64,000 bases of DNA from Paraburkholderia xenovorans LB400 (GCF_000013645.1 NC_007951.1:2542001-2606000); one strand, 5' to 3'. Positions 9,080-17,897 are shown, numbered from the stretch's first letter. Notes: generated by a model from the sequence alone, not told the origin. A program made the numbers and translations.

Positions 9080-9601
9080 TCAGTGGGTGTCCGCTGTCAT
9101 CAGCGGATGCGATGTTTCCACCGCTTCGCCCCGCAGCTTGCGCGCCGCGTATTGCACCGCCTTCACGATGTTCTGATAGCCCGTACAGCGGCACAGGTTG
9201 CCCGCCATCCAGTAACGGATCTCTTCTTCGCTCGGGTCGGGATTTTCCTGCAACAGCCGATAGGCCCGCATCAGCATGCCCGGCGTACAGAAGCCGCATT
9301 GCAGCCCATGCTCCTGCATGAAGCCTTCCTGCAGCGCATGCAGCTCGCCGCCTTGCGCGAGCCCTTCGACGCTCAGCACCTCGGCGCCTTCGGCCTGCAC
9401 GGTCAACACCGTGCAGGATTTGACCGACATGCCATTGAAGTCGACGGTGCAGGCGCCGCAGTGCGAGGTCTCGCAGCCGATATGCGGCCCGGTGTGCAGG
9501 CACTTTTCGCGCAGCGTATGGATCAGCAACTCGCGCGGCTCGACTACCACGTCCGTCTCCTTGCCGTTCAGATTGAACGACACCATGATTTTTTTGCTCA
9601 T
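9080..9601 (-). CDS. coxS: CO dehydrogenase small [2Fe-2S] subunit
   Basis: 173 residues with AGGAGA before the ATG. The plant-type ferredoxin domain has Cys43, Cys48, Cys51 and Cys63; the helical second cluster domain has Cys102, Cys105, Cys137 and Cys139 (CGFCTPGM and CRCTGY). All eight iron ligands are present. It passes electrons from the Mo site of CoxL to the FAD in CoxM. It lies 25 bp after coxM and 16 bp before coxL. It is cytoplasmic, with no signal peptide. Confidence 0.95.
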   Translation of the reverse strand: MSKKIMVSFNLNGKETDVVVEPRELLIHTLREKCLHTGPHIGCETSHCGACTVDFNGMSVKSCTVLTVQAEGAEVLSVEGLAQGGELHALQEGFMQEHGLQCGFCTPGMLMRAYRLLQENPDPSEEEIRYWMAGNLCRCTGYQNIVKAVQYAARKLRGEAVETSHPLMTADTH

Positions 9602-9626
9602 GTCGCCTGTCTCCTGGAATCCGCGT

Positions 9627-10493
9627 TCAGTGCAGCGCCCGCATGGAGGCGGTGGTCAGCGCGCGGCGCGTCATCTCGCCGGCCATCGCTGTTTTGTAGT
9701 CGGCGTCGCCGCGCAGATCGGCGACCGGCGCGCAGGCCGCCATCGCCAGGCGGACGGCTTCGGCGAGCGCGGCGTCATCCAGCGGCCTGCCTTGCAGCGC
9801 GTGCTCCGCGTCGCTCGCCCGCAGTGCGGTGTCGGCGACATTCGTCAACGCAATCCGCACCTCGCTGACGGCTCCCGCGCTGATTCGCAGCGTGACCGCC
9901 GCGGCGGCCGTCGCGAAGTCGCCGGTTTTGCGCTTGAGCTTGGCGTAGCAATAGCCGGTGCCCGGCGCCGGCGTGGGAATGCGGATTTCCGTCATGATCT
10001 CGCCGGGTTCGAGTTGCGTCATGTACGTGCCGAGAAAGAAACCGTCGGCCGGCACCACGCGTTCGCCCTGTCCGCCAGTCAGCACGAATGATGCACCCAG
10101 CGCCATCATCAGCGCGGGGTGGTCGTTGCCCGGATCGCCATGCGAAAGGTCGCCGCCGAGCGTGCCCCGGTAACGTACCTGCGGATCGGAAATCTGCCGC
10201 GCGCCCTCGACGATCAATGGACACCTGGTTTGCAGCAGTTCCGACCAGATCAGTTCGTTCTCGGTCGTCATCGCGCCGATGCGGATTTCGGCGCCGGCTT
10301 CGCGAATGCCCTTGAGTTCGGTGAGCTTGCCCAGATCGATCAGATGAGCGGGCTCGGCAAAACGCAGCTTCATCATGGGCAGCAAACTGTGGCCGCCGGC
10401 CAGCAGCTTCGCCTCGTCGCCATACTCGCTGAGCAGCGCGATGGCTTCCGGCAAACTTCGGGGAGCGTGGTATTCGAACGGGCGAGGGATCAC
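9627..10493 (-). CDS. coxM: CO dehydrogenase medium FAD subunit
   Basis: I place the start at the GTG at 10493: AAGGAGG stands 5 bases before it and the resulting [13 protein letters not shown] matches known CoxM N-termini. The length is then 288 residues, the same as Oligotropha CoxM. The longer frame from a TTG at 10514 would place the Shine-Dalgarno inside the gene. FAD-binding motifs are [11 protein letters not shown] and [15 protein letters not shown]. The protein carries electrons from CoxS via FAD to the quinone pool. It is the first gene of the operon; the upstream region carries an operator-like repeat 93 bp before the start. Confidence 0.92.
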   Translation of the reverse strand: MIPRPFEYHAPRSLPEAIALLSEYGDEAKLLAGGHSLLPMMKLRFAEPAHLIDLGKLTELKGIREAGAEIRIGAMTTENELIWSELLQTRCPLIVEGARQISDPQVRYRGTLGGDLSHGDPGNDHPALMMALGASFVLTGGQGERVVPADGFFLGTYMTQLEPGEIMTEIRIPTPAPGTGYCYAKLKRKTGDFATAAAAVTLRISAGAVSEVRIALTNVADTALRASDAEHALQGRPLDDAALAEAVRLAMAACAPVADLRGDADYKTAMAGEMTRRALTTASMRALH

Positions 10494-10585
10494 ACTGGCC
10501 TCCTTTGTCGTCAAAGTCGCACGGCCGGAAACGTCACGGGCCTTTAAGCAAGGATTTCACAATGCAATGCAGCAATTCAACGCAA

Positions 10586-10606
10586 TTTCCCGAACGGCGG
10601 GTTCAC
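10586..10606. promoter_or_regulatory. Operator-like 21-bp repeat, coxM-proximal copy
   Basis: The sequence begins TTTCCCGAACGGCGGGTT and continues CAC. It matches the copy at 10734-10754 in 20 of 21 positions, 148 bp away. The core CCCG-AACGG-CGGG has short dyad symmetry; read on the minus strand it contains CCGTTC, resembling the GTT half-sites recognised by LytTR domains. It lies about 93 bp upstream of coxM. Binding by RcoM is inferred. Confidence 0.6.
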
Positions 10607-10733
10607 GCGCGCCAACTAGCGGAAAACGTACATGAAACCCGAACCGGCCGGCTGGTGCCGCCGTGACAGCGCCTGTTCGCTCGCGCGCGGCGGACAGCAC
10701 GATTGCGCGACGCAACGGGCCCTTTCATGCCGG

Positions 10734-10765
10734 TTTCCCGAACGGCGGGTTTACCTGCGTGAACG
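10734..10765. promoter_or_regulatory. Operator-like repeat, rcoM-proximal copy with second GAACG half-site
   Basis: This is the second copy of the 21-bp repeat (10734-10754), followed by another GAACG. The two GAACG elements (10740-10744 and 10761-10765) are exactly 21 bp apart, two DNA turns, the spacing typical of direct repeats bound by LytTR dimers. It lies about 100 bp upstream of rcoM and may serve autoregulation or coxM activation from a distance. Confidence 0.6.
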
Positions 10766-10860
10766 ACCCGGAAATTTGCGCGAAAATCGGTAGATAGCGA
10801 TACTGCAAGATAAAAATCGCCTGAGAGCGTGGACAGCCCCATGAGGACAGGAGAGCCCGC

Positions 10861-11664
10861 ATGAAATCGTCTGAGCCCGCTTCCGTATCGGCGGCCGAGC
10901 GCCGCGCGGAGACGTTCCAGCACAAGCTCGAGCAGTTCAATCCGGGGATCGTCTGGCTGGACCAGCACGGCCGCGTCACGGCATTCAACGACGTCGCGCT
11001 GCAAATTCTCGGGCCGGCCGGCGAGCAATCGCTAGGCGTGGCGCAGGATAGTCTGTTCGGCATCGACGTGGTGCAACTGCACCCGGAGAAAAGCCGCGAC
11101 AAGCTGCGCTTCCTGCTGCAGTCGAAAGACGTGGGTGGCTGCCCGGTCAAGTCGCCGCCGCCGGTGGCGATGATGATCAATATTCCCGACCGGATCCTGA
11201 TGATCAAGGTGTCCAGCATGATCGCCGCCGGCGGCGCGTGCGGCACCTGCATGATCTTCTACGACGTCACCGATCTGACCACCGAGCCCTCCGGCCTGCC
11301 GGCGGGCGGCAGCGCGCCCTCGCCGAGGCGCCTCTTCAAGATTCCCGTGTACCGGAAGAACCGCGTGATCCTGCTCGATCTGAAAGACATCGTGCGCTTT
11401 CAGGGCGACGGCCACTACACGACGATCGTGACGCGGGACGACCGCTACCTGTCCAATCTTTCACTGGCCGATCTGGAGCTGCGTCTCGACAGCAGCATTT
11501 ATCTGCGCGTTCATCGCAGCCATATCGTGAGCCTGCAATATGCGGTGGAGCTGGTCAAACTGGACGAGAGCGTCAATCTCGTCATGGACGACGCGGAACA
11601 GACCCAGGTGCCGGTCAGCCGCTCGCGAACGGCGCAACTGAAGGAGCTTCTCGGCGTGGTTTGA
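10861..11664 (+). CDS. rcoM: RcoM, heme-PAS/LytTR CO-sensing transcription regulator
   Basis: 267 residues with AGGAGA upstream. The N-terminal PAS domain (about 25-140) has His74, Cys94 and Met104 at the positions reported as heme ligands in Burkholderia xenovorans RcoM proteins: VVQLHPEKS, VGGCPVK and PPVAMMIN. The C-terminal LytTR DNA-binding domain (about 165-262) has RFQGDGHYTTI and YLRVHRSHIV. RcoM is a single-component sensor: CO binding to ferrous heme activates transcription of cox genes. It is divergent from coxM with repeated operator-like sites between. There is no receiver or kinase domain. Confidence 0.95.
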   Translation: MKSSEPASVSAAERRAETFQHKLEQFNPGIVWLDQHGRVTAFNDVALQILGPAGEQSLGVAQDSLFGIDVVQLHPEKSRDKLRFLLQSKDVGGCPVKSPPPVAMMINIPDRILMIKVSSMIAAGGACGTCMIFYDVTDLTTEPSGLPAGGSAPSPRRLFKIPVYRKNRVILLDLKDIVRFQGDGHYTTIVTRDDRYLSNLSLADLELRLDSSIYLRVHRSHIVSLQYAVELVKLDESVNLVMDDAEQTQVPVSRSRTAQLKELLGVV

Positions 11665-11680
11665 GAAGGTGTGGGCTTTC

Positions 11681-12010
11681 TCACCGCAGCCACTTGCGCA
11701 CGTCCTTTTCCCACTCCGGATCGCCGCAGCCTTGCGGGTTTTCCGGCCCAAGCACGGTAATGTAGCCCCGGCTCTTCATACACGATTCGTATGCGCGAAC
11801 TTTCGTGCATCGGTCCGGACCCGCGTTCCTCGACACCGCCTTGCATTGTTCGATCGATCGGTCCATCGGACCGAAGTCCATATCGCTTGCCTGGTTGAAC
11901 ATCGGCGCGTCGGCACCGGACGCCGAAAACTCGACGGGGCCGGATTGTGCGCACGCATTCAGCAGACCGGCCAATGCCGCAACGAAGAGAAGATGAACAC
12001 GCGGATGCAT
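11681..12010 (-). CDS. Small Cys-rich outer-membrane-type lipoprotein, function unknown
   Basis: 109 residues from the ATG before HPRVHLLFVA, with AGGAGT seven bases upstream. The N-terminal hydrophobic segment ends in the lipobox LLNAC (Cys at residue 20). The mature part contains conserved-looking Cys pairs (EQCKAVS, DRCTKV, ESCMKSRGY) and ends NPQGCGDPEWEKDVRKWLR. It converges with rcoM (16 bp apart). I do not recognise the family. It resembles short Burkholderia lipoproteins with CMxxxGY motifs. There is no link to CO metabolism beyond position. Confidence 0.75.
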   Translation of the reverse strand: MHPRVHLLFVAALAGLLNACAQSGPVEFSASGADAPMFNQASDMDFGPMDRSIEQCKAVSRNAGPDRCTKVRAYESCMKSRGYITVLGPENPQGCGDPEWEKDVRKWLR

Positions 12011-12384
12011 GGGTGACTCCTGCTGGGGTAGAGGTTGCAGAATCATACGCCCGAGCGGTTGCCGCCATGCGCTTGCCGACCGGATCGCAGGTTCGGCTCG
12101 TGATTGAAAAGATGACTGACGCGTTGCCACGCGTCGTCTGAAAGAGGCAGAAATAGCATGTAGATCAACGATTAACTAACCAGTGCATTTTGATCTTATA
12201 CGTTTGATACGTCGCTCTAAATCCTGATAGGGCTGTGGTTCTACCTGCAAACTGCGGAATCGTGCTCTTCCGTGGCGTGCTAAAGAGAAGGACGACACGT
12301 TCGTAGGCTCCTTACTCTGCATGCGCATTTTCGCCGGCGCGCCGCATTCCTATGCCGCCTGCGATAGTCGCAATCCGTACGTGT
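12011..12384. other. Intergenic region, about 370 bp
   Basis: It holds the upstream region of the small lipoprotein gene and the downstream end of the bat operon, both on the minus strand. A perfect inverted repeat lies at 12118-12135. The stretch around 12160-12240 is more A/T-rich than its surroundings and could hold the lipoprotein promoter. No gene was seen. Confidence 0.5.
12118..12135. repeat. Inverted repeat with two ACGCGT cores
   Basis: Arms GACGCGT and ACGCGTC are exact complements around a TGCC loop. No clear T-run follows immediately, so regulatory site and weak terminator both remain open. Confidence 0.5.
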
Positions 12385-13761
12385 TCATTCCGTCGGCTCC
12401 CTGAACGGGTTCAATGGTCGCGGCAAGGTTTCGTCTGCGCGCTTCGCCCCGGCCCGATCCGCACTCCTGCGCAGAACCGCGCTGATCTCTTTCCAGCCTG
12501 GACCTCGCGCATTGCCCCCCGCATAGTTCGACTCGACCGCCGCAATCAGCCTCGCGGCGTCCTGGTCCCCGGCGGTCTCGATGTTCTCGAATCGCGCCGG
12601 GTGGCCGAAGTCGCGCCCTCTGTCCATCCACGAATACAACGCGGCAATGGTGCGCCGCCACTCTCCCTTGCGCGCGGCCGCTGCCAGCTTGCGCCAGGCA
12701 CGCGCGTCGCTTGCCAGCCAGCGGGTTCGCACTTCGCCCAATGCGCGCTCGCCGCGACGAACGAAAAACGCGACACGCGCGCGCCAGGAAATCAGAAGAA
12801 TCACACCCAGCACCACGAGACAACCGGCAATGGCTTCGCGCGCATGAATCACGACGATTCGATGCGGCATACCCTCGCGCATGGCGTCCAGCGGTATGTC
12901 GAACAGCGGCTTTTCGCGCACGGCGGCGGCCGAAAAATGCACTGCCGGCAGCACGATCGTCTCCTTGCGACGCGCCGCCGTGTTCCACCATTCGATCGTC
13001 AGCGGCGGCAGGCTGAAGGTGCCGCTGCGATCGGCAACGTAACTCGCGCTGTCGGTTCGCTCACCGGCGACGAGTCCCGCTCGATCCTCCACGATGTTGC
13101 GCGTGACCGCGGGTCTCGCGTAGCGTTTGAGTCCGGCTACGTCGGCGAGTATTGCGGGCGGAATCAGCATCGACTCGGTGCCCGCCGCCCGCTGCGTGAT
13201 CGTGCGGGTAAGCGGCGCGCCGACGGCAAGATGTCCCGGCGCCGGTTCGATTTTCTGTTCGACGGTGAGTCGGGGCACGGCAAAGAACGTGGTCATGCCC
13301 TCCGCACCGGGCGGCAACGTCGCCACGAACTTCAATGCGGGCGTGCTTACCTGCGCCGGTCCTTGCATGCCGCCCGGGTACACCGTAATGGTGAGCGGTG
13401 CGATCTCGTAGGTCTTGCCCGCCTGCGGCGCGATCCGGTATGCGCGGCTCACGCCGAACCAGCGCGTGCCGCCGATGTCCTCCGACAGATTGTCTGCCTG
13501 CTCGTCGGGCAGGTTCACGATCGCATCGGCAACGGTGAACAAAGGCCAGTTCGGCGCCTCGGTAAACCATGTGGTCGTCAGCAGATCGACGACCAGTTTG
13601 ACCTCGCTTCCCGCCACGACCGGGCCGGCCGGTTCGAGATGCGCGCGCGCCATGATGCGTGGTGCGGGATCGGCCGCTACGGGTCCTGTCGCCAGCACGG
13701 ACGCCAGCAGGAAAGCGAGCAAGGCGGCAAGCAGCGCATCACGGCGTGAAAATCGCTTCAT
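12385..13761 (-). CDS. batD: BatD-like periplasmic/membrane protein
   Basis: 458 residues from the ATG before KRFSRRDALL; the stop of the upstream VWA-TPR gene overlaps this ATG. A signal peptide (residues about 10-35, ending PVAADP) precedes several beta-rich oxygen-tolerance (BatD) repeats. A transmembrane helix follows at about 330-350 (AIAGCLVVLGVILLISW) with a basic cytoplasmic tail of about 110 residues. BatD proteins belong to the Bacteroides-aerotolerance-like operons, where they are thought to form a membrane complex with the VWA proteins BatA and BatB. The reaction is unknown. It is last in the six-gene operon. Confidence 0.75.
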   Translation of the reverse strand: MKRFSRRDALLAALLAFLLASVLATGPVAADPAPRIMARAHLEPAGPVVAGSEVKLVVDLLTTTWFTEAPNWPLFTVADAIVNLPDEQADNLSEDIGGTRWFGVSRAYRIAPQAGKTYEIAPLTITVYPGGMQGPAQVSTPALKFVATLPPGAEGMTTFFAVPRLTVEQKIEPAPGHLAVGAPLTRTITQRAAGTESMLIPPAILADVAGLKRYARPAVTRNIVEDRAGLVAGERTDSASYVADRSGTFSLPPLTIEWWNTAARRKETIVLPAVHFSAAAVREKPLFDIPLDAMREGMPHRIVVIHAREAIAGCLVVLGVILLISWRARVAFFVRRGERALGEVRTRWLASDARAWRKLAAAARKGEWRRTIAALYSWMDRGRDFGHPARFENIETAGDQDAARLIAAVESNYAGGNARGPGWKEISAVLRRSADRAGAKRADETLPRPLNPFREPTE

Positions 13762-15350
13762 GGCGTGCCGCCCGTCTTCGCCGTGGATTCCTGTTCGAAA
13801 CGCTGCTGCAGGAACGCGGCCGGCGATGTGTTCAGATTGCGCATCCACGCATCCTCACTCGGACGCGGCGCGGCTTCGATCACCGCCGTCGTGCCTCTGC
13901 CTTTTTTCTTGTCCACCTGTACCTGGTCGGGCGGGTCTTCTTCCGGGTCGGCCTCGTTCTGTTTGTCTCGTGCCAGCAGCGTTTGCATGTACGCGCGATT
14001 GGCCACGGCCTGCGCGAGCGAAGGTTGCAGTTTGAGCGCGTTGTCGTACGCCTTGATCGCGCCCGCGTAGTCGTCCAGATGCGCGAGCGTATTGCCGATA
14101 TAGAAATACGCTTGCGCCGTTTTGAGGCGCGAGAAGGTTTCGAGCGCGGCCGCGTAGTCTCCCGCCAGATATTGCGCGCGCCCCTTCCACATCGGATCGT
14201 CGAAGCGCTCGGCCGCCGCCTTGTAGTTGCCGTGTTCGAGATTCCAGCGACCTTGCTGGTCGTGCGTCGCGAACAGATCGAGCCACTGCCACTGCGCCGC
14301 CTGCGCGGCGTGCGGCAGCGCGCCGAAGGCAAGCGAGATCAGCACGATGGGCAACCACTTGACCGTCCAGCCGCGCCGGAAACTCCACAGCGCGAGCAGC
14401 AGCAACGGCAGGACGAGCCAGTAGCCGCTCTCCTTCCAGCGCGGCTCGATCCGGTTCTCTTCGGCTTGCGCGAGGTAAGCCTGCGCGCGATGCTGGACCC
14501 ACGACACGTCGTCGTCATCCGCACGCATGCTCGCGAGCGGAATGCCGGCGTCGCGCGCGACATTGCGGATCGCGTCGGCGTCGAACGTGCCCATCAGCGG
14601 ATGGCCTTCCGGGTCCATCTGGATCATGCCGTCGGGGCCGCGAATCGGACCACCGTGTTCCGTGCCGACCGCGAGCCAGAGCAGTTGGTGCCGCAGCGAT
14701 TTCGCTTTCTGCACGAAGGCGTCTGCCTCATTGGTATCGAAGCCGTCGCTCATGAAGACGATCGTGCCCGCCGCCGGGTCGTTCGCCAGAAGCTGTTCGG
14801 CAACGTCGAGACCGGCCGCGGCGTTCTTGCCGTCGCGCGGCATCAGTGCCGGTGAGAGCGCGGGCACGTAGAGTTCGAGCATGGCCGGATCTTCGGTCGG
14901 CGGCACCACGAGGTGGGCGGTCGCGGCGAACACGACGAGCCCGGTTCGCGCGCCTTTGCGCGCTCTCGCGAGATCGAGCACCTTCTGCCTCGCGCGTTCG
15001 AGGCGGGTCGGCGCGATGTCGGTGGCGTCCATCGAATGAGCGAGTTCGAGTACCACGACGAGCGGCGCCTTGTCCTGATTGAACGGCGGACGCTCCTGCT
15101 GCCACGTCGGCCCGGCTGCGGCAATCGCACCGATGCCGAGCAGCAGCGCGAGGGTATGAACCGGCTGGATCACGCGCCGTTTCGTGTCGCCGACGATCAG
15201 ATGTTCGAGCAATTCCGGCGCGATCACGCCACGCCAGCGCGCGCGCACGTCGTTGCGGCGCAGCCAGACGAACGGCAGCACGAGAGCCGGGATCAGCAAC
15301 AGCAGCCATGCCGGCCGCAGGAAATGGAACGCGGTCAGATCAATTTCCAT
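13758..15350 (-). CDS. batB: BatB-type VWA protein fused to C-terminal TPR (BatC-like) region
   Basis: 530 residues. Two N-terminal hydrophobic helices (about 10-29 and 62-80) precede a VWA domain in the periplasm or cytoplasm, then another membrane segment (about 315-350) and TPR repeats (about 400-470, ETFSRLKTAQAYFYIGN and AGAIKAYDNALKLQPS). The VWA metal site is degenerate: LELAHSMDATD has Glu and Ala where DxSxS is expected. In other bacteria BatB (VWA) and BatC (TPR) are often separate genes; here they are fused. The start lies 11 bp inside the end of batA. Confidence 0.75.
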   Translation of the reverse strand: MEIDLTAFHFLRPAWLLLLIPALVLPFVWLRRNDVRARWRGVIAPELLEHLIVGDTKRRVIQPVHTLALLLGIGAIAAAGPTWQQERPPFNQDKAPLVVVLELAHSMDATDIAPTRLERARQKVLDLARARKGARTGLVVFAATAHLVVPPTEDPAMLELYVPALSPALMPRDGKNAAAGLDVAEQLLANDPAAGTIVFMSDGFDTNEADAFVQKAKSLRHQLLWLAVGTEHGGPIRGPDGMIQMDPEGHPLMGTFDADAIRNVARDAGIPLASMRADDDDVSWVQHRAQAYLAQAEENRIEPRWKESGYWLVLPLLLLALWSFRRGWTVKWLPIVLISLAFGALPHAAQAAQWQWLDLFATHDQQGRWNLEHGNYKAAAERFDDPMWKGRAQYLAGDYAAALETFSRLKTAQAYFYIGNTLAHLDDYAGAIKAYDNALKLQPSLAQAVANRAYMQTLLARDKQNEADPEEDPPDQVQVDKKKGRGTTAVIEAAPRPSEDAWMRNLNTSPAAFLQQRFEQESTAKTGGTP

Positions 15351-16377
15351 GCTGCGCCTCGCTGACCGGCAAGCCCGGCGCGTTCTGCGTTCGCCGCGGC
15401 GAACGCAGCAGCGCAATCAGTAACGCCAGCACATGATAGAGCGCGAGAATGGACAAGCCCACGGCAACGGGCACCCAGAAGTAGTCGCGCTGCGGCCGGT
15501 AGATTTCCCGTTTGATTTTCTCGGGCGTCAGTTTGTCCAGCGTCGCGTAGACTTCGGTCAGATCTTTTTCCTGACCTAACGCACGAAACGCGCGCCCGCC
15601 TGTGATGCTGGCAATGCGGGCCAATGCTTCCAGGTCGACCCGGTCTTCACCGGTAGTGCCCGGGTCGCCGATGCCTACCGTGTGCACTACCAGTTTGTGC
15701 TGCTTCGCGATCTCCGCGGCCCGCTCAGGTGGGATGGCACTGCTGGTGTCGTTGCCGTCGGTGAGCAGGATCAATACTTTCTCCTGCGCATGCGAATCCG
15801 CCATCAGCTTGACGGTCAGCCCGATCGCGTCGCCAATCGCCGTACGCGGACCTGCCATGCCGATCTGCATCTGATCCAGCAATATCCGCACGCTGTCGTG
15901 ATCGAGCGTGAGCGGCGCCTGCGGATAGGCCGCGTCGCCGAACACCACGAGGCCGATGCGGTCGCCCTTGCGCTTCGCCACGAAGTTAGCCACCACGCGC
16001 TTGACGGCGCTCAGCCGGTCCATCCGTTCGCCGGCCGGATCGACGAAGTCGCGCGTGGCCATTGACCCGGATAGATCGATCGCGAGCATCAGGTCGCGCG
16101 CGGGCTCGTCGCGCACGATCGGCGGCTCGACGAACACCGGTTTCGCCGCGCCGGTCACGAGCAGCAGCCACAGCACCGGCAGCAGCAAACGCAACAGCCA
16201 GTGCCGGCGCAAACGCACGCCGCCGGGCGCCGGTTTTTCGCCCGCGGCCCGCGCCATTTCGTGAAAGAACGGCATGCGCACGGCCGTGGCCGTGGTGCGA
16301 TAGGCCGGCACCAGCCACCACACGAATACGGGCAGCGGCAGCAGCGCGAACATCCACGGAAAATCAAACTTCCACAT
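15340..16377 (-). CDS. batA: BatA-type membrane VWA protein
   Basis: 345 residues. The N-terminal membrane helix pair (FPWMFALLPLPVFVWWLVP; WLLRLLLPVLWLLLVTGAA) is followed by a VWA domain with an intact MIDAS: LMLAIDLSGSM, then the Thr/Asp residues in GPRTAIGDAI and LILLTDGND. A C-terminal helix (VPVAVGLSILALYHVLALLIALL) returns to the membrane. The start is within the last 14 bases of the DUF4381 gene, indicating coupled translation. With the MoxR ATPase it likely forms a chaperone-like complex at the membrane; clients are unknown. Confidence 0.8.
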   Translation of the reverse strand: MWKFDFPWMFALLPLPVFVWWLVPAYRTTATAVRMPFFHEMARAAGEKPAPGGVRLRRHWLLRLLLPVLWLLLVTGAAKPVFVEPPIVRDEPARDLMLAIDLSGSMATRDFVDPAGERMDRLSAVKRVVANFVAKRKGDRIGLVVFGDAAYPQAPLTLDHDSVRILLDQMQIGMAGPRTAIGDAIGLTVKLMADSHAQEKVLILLTDGNDTSSAIPPERAAEIAKQHKLVVHTVGIGDPGTTGEDRVDLEALARIASITGGRAFRALGQEKDLTEVYATLDKLTPEKIKREIYRPQRDYFWVPVAVGLSILALYHVLALLIALLRSPRRTQNAPGLPVSEAQHGN

Positions 16378-16906
16378 GATGATGCTCGATCCAGTCACGC
16401 GCATGCCGGATCAGCGCGGCAGCTTCGTCCGCTGAAAGACGCGCGACTTCCTGCGGCGGCGCATAGCTTGCCAGTGTGAGAAGCGGACCGGTTTGCGCGT
16501 CGAAGCGGCCGCGCGTACGGCGCAGAAAAGCAAGCCACGCGTCGCCGGTCAATGCCGCGACCTGGTCGCGCGGCGCGATCTCGAGCGACGTGCGCTTGAG
16601 CAGGCAAGGTATGGCCGCGAGCATGGCCGCGCGCCGCAGCGGCTCGGCCTGGCCCGAGGCCAGACTTGCCTCGATGTCCGCCAGTTCCTGCAAGGCGTTG
16701 CGCCGGTAACGCTGCCGCCGGTAGCGGCGTAACGCCGCCCATGACGTCAGCAGCACGGCCCCGAGCAACACGATTGCGATAAACAGCCAACCGATAGTTT
16801 GCGGTGCGTACGATACCGGCGCGGGGAGCGGCAGCTCCTGCAATCCCTGCAGTTGCGGCGACGAGCCGGCCGGCACAAGCGCGTTGCCCGATGAGGTGCC
16901 GCTCAT
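16364..16906 (-). CDS. DUF4381 membrane protein of the Bat operon
   Basis: 180 residues. A Pro-rich N-terminus (LQELPLPAPVSYAPQTIGW) leads into one transmembrane helix (about 38-60) and a helical cytoplasmic domain with RRNALQELADI and GDAWLAFLRRTRG, typical of DUF4381. Members almost always lie between DUF58 and VWA genes in MoxR/Bat operons. It overlaps the DUF58 gene by four bases and batA by fourteen. The role is unknown; assembly of the VWA complex is a guess from context. Confidence 0.75.
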   Translation of the reverse strand: MSGTSSGNALVPAGSSPQLQGLQELPLPAPVSYAPQTIGWLFIAIVLLGAVLLTSWAALRRYRRQRYRRNALQELADIEASLASGQAEPLRRAAMLAAIPCLLKRTSLEIAPRDQVAALTGDAWLAFLRRTRGRFDAQTGPLLTLASYAPPQEVARLSADEAAALIRHARDWIEHHHVEV

Positions 16907-17865
16907 ATGCCGCTCCCCGCAGTGGGGCGTGCGCGCTCGCCAAACAGACGGCGGACCTGATCCACGGCCGGTTCGCCGGTGGACAATGCCATGAGCGGCA
17001 CGCCGCTCGTGCGCAGCAATTCGGCCACTTCAGCGGTGCGTCCGCTGAACAGGCTCGACAACGGCTGCCGCACGCGCTCCTGCTCGATGCGCAATTCGAC
17101 CTGCAGGCGCCCCTCGCTGACTACCAGCGCACGGTGGCCGGGCATCTGCTGCCACAATGGATCGAAGATCATGGCCGCGACGACGTCGTTGTGTGCCGCG
17201 AGTTGCCGCAGCAGCTTTCGCGTGCGCTCGCCCGCCCCGGCAAAATCGCTGACCACGCAAATCAGATAGTCATGCCCGGCGAGTTGAAGCACGCCTTCGA
17301 GCGCGGCGTCGAGTTGATCGTAAGCGGTTCTGACTTCGCTTTCGGCATGCAGTGCGCCGTTCATGGCCGCAAGTGCGCCAAACAGTGTCTTGATGCGGCT
17401 GCGACTGCGCAAGGGTTTGATTCGCACGAGCTGGCTGTCGTTGAACAGCACACCGCCGACACGGTCGCCCGCGGCAAATCCCATCCACACGGCAAGCGCG
17501 GCGGTCTCGGCGGCCACGACCGATTTGAACGCACGACGCGAGCCGAAAAACATGCTCATGCGCTGATCGACGACCACCAGCAGCGGCCGGTCGCGCTCCT
17601 CCGTATAGGTGCGGACTTGCGCTTTGCCGAGCCGCAACGATGCCTTCCAGTCGATATGACGCACGTCGTCACCCGGCAGATAGCCGCGTATTTCCTCGAA
17701 GTTCAGACCACGCCCGCGCAGACGCGACGCATGCGCGCCCGACAGCACGCTCGACACCGGCGCGGGCGCGACGAAACTCAGCCCGCGCGCCTGAAATTCG
17801 AGCTTTGCCAGATGCGCGGCATCGACATACACACTGCCGATCGCAGTTGAAGACAGCACGGCCAC
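16903..17865 (-). CDS. DUF58 domain protein
   Basis: 320 residues from a GTG (17865) with GGAGGAG 4 bases before it; the longer open frame has no ribosome site. The DUF58 core RLRGRGLNFEEIRGYLPGDDVRHIDWKAS shows a family hallmark. It is followed by VRTYTEERDRPLLVVVDQRMSMFFGS, where the MIDAS-like motif is degenerate as usual for this family. DUF58 proteins are VWA-like and co-occur with MoxR ATPases. The gene follows moxR by 32 bp. Cytoplasmic, with no membrane helices. Confidence 0.85.
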   Translation of the reverse strand: MAVLSSTAIGSVYVDAAHLAKLEFQARGLSFVAPAPVSSVLSGAHASRLRGRGLNFEEIRGYLPGDDVRHIDWKASLRLGKAQVRTYTEERDRPLLVVVDQRMSMFFGSRRAFKSVVAAETAALAVWMGFAAGDRVGGVLFNDSQLVRIKPLRSRSRIKTLFGALAAMNGALHAESEVRTAYDQLDAALEGVLQLAGHDYLICVVSDFAGAGERTRKLLRQLAAHNDVVAAMIFDPLWQQMPGHRALVVSEGRLQVELRIEQERVRQPLSSLFSGRTAEVAELLRTSGVPLMALSTGEPAVDQVRRLFGERARPTAGSGI

Positions 17866-17897
17866 GCTACTCCTCCGGATTGAGAACACACCGGCTG

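Larger units (their letters stand above)
10494..10860. promoter_or_regulatory. Divergent cox/rcoM control region
   Basis: This 367-bp region separates coxM (leftward) and rcoM (rightward). It holds two copies of a 21-bp repeat (10586-10606 and 10734-10754), one nearer each gene. Between them a related block at 10634-10652 (GAAACCCGAACCGGCCGG) resembles the core imperfectly. A CO-dependent promoter for coxM and an rcoM promoter are expected here, but I could not assign -10 and -35 boxes with confidence. Confidence 0.7.

Noticed and set aside
7486..9321. 611-codon plus-strand frame opposite coxL
   Set aside because: Mirror frame of coxL; His/Arg-rich without recognisable motifs.
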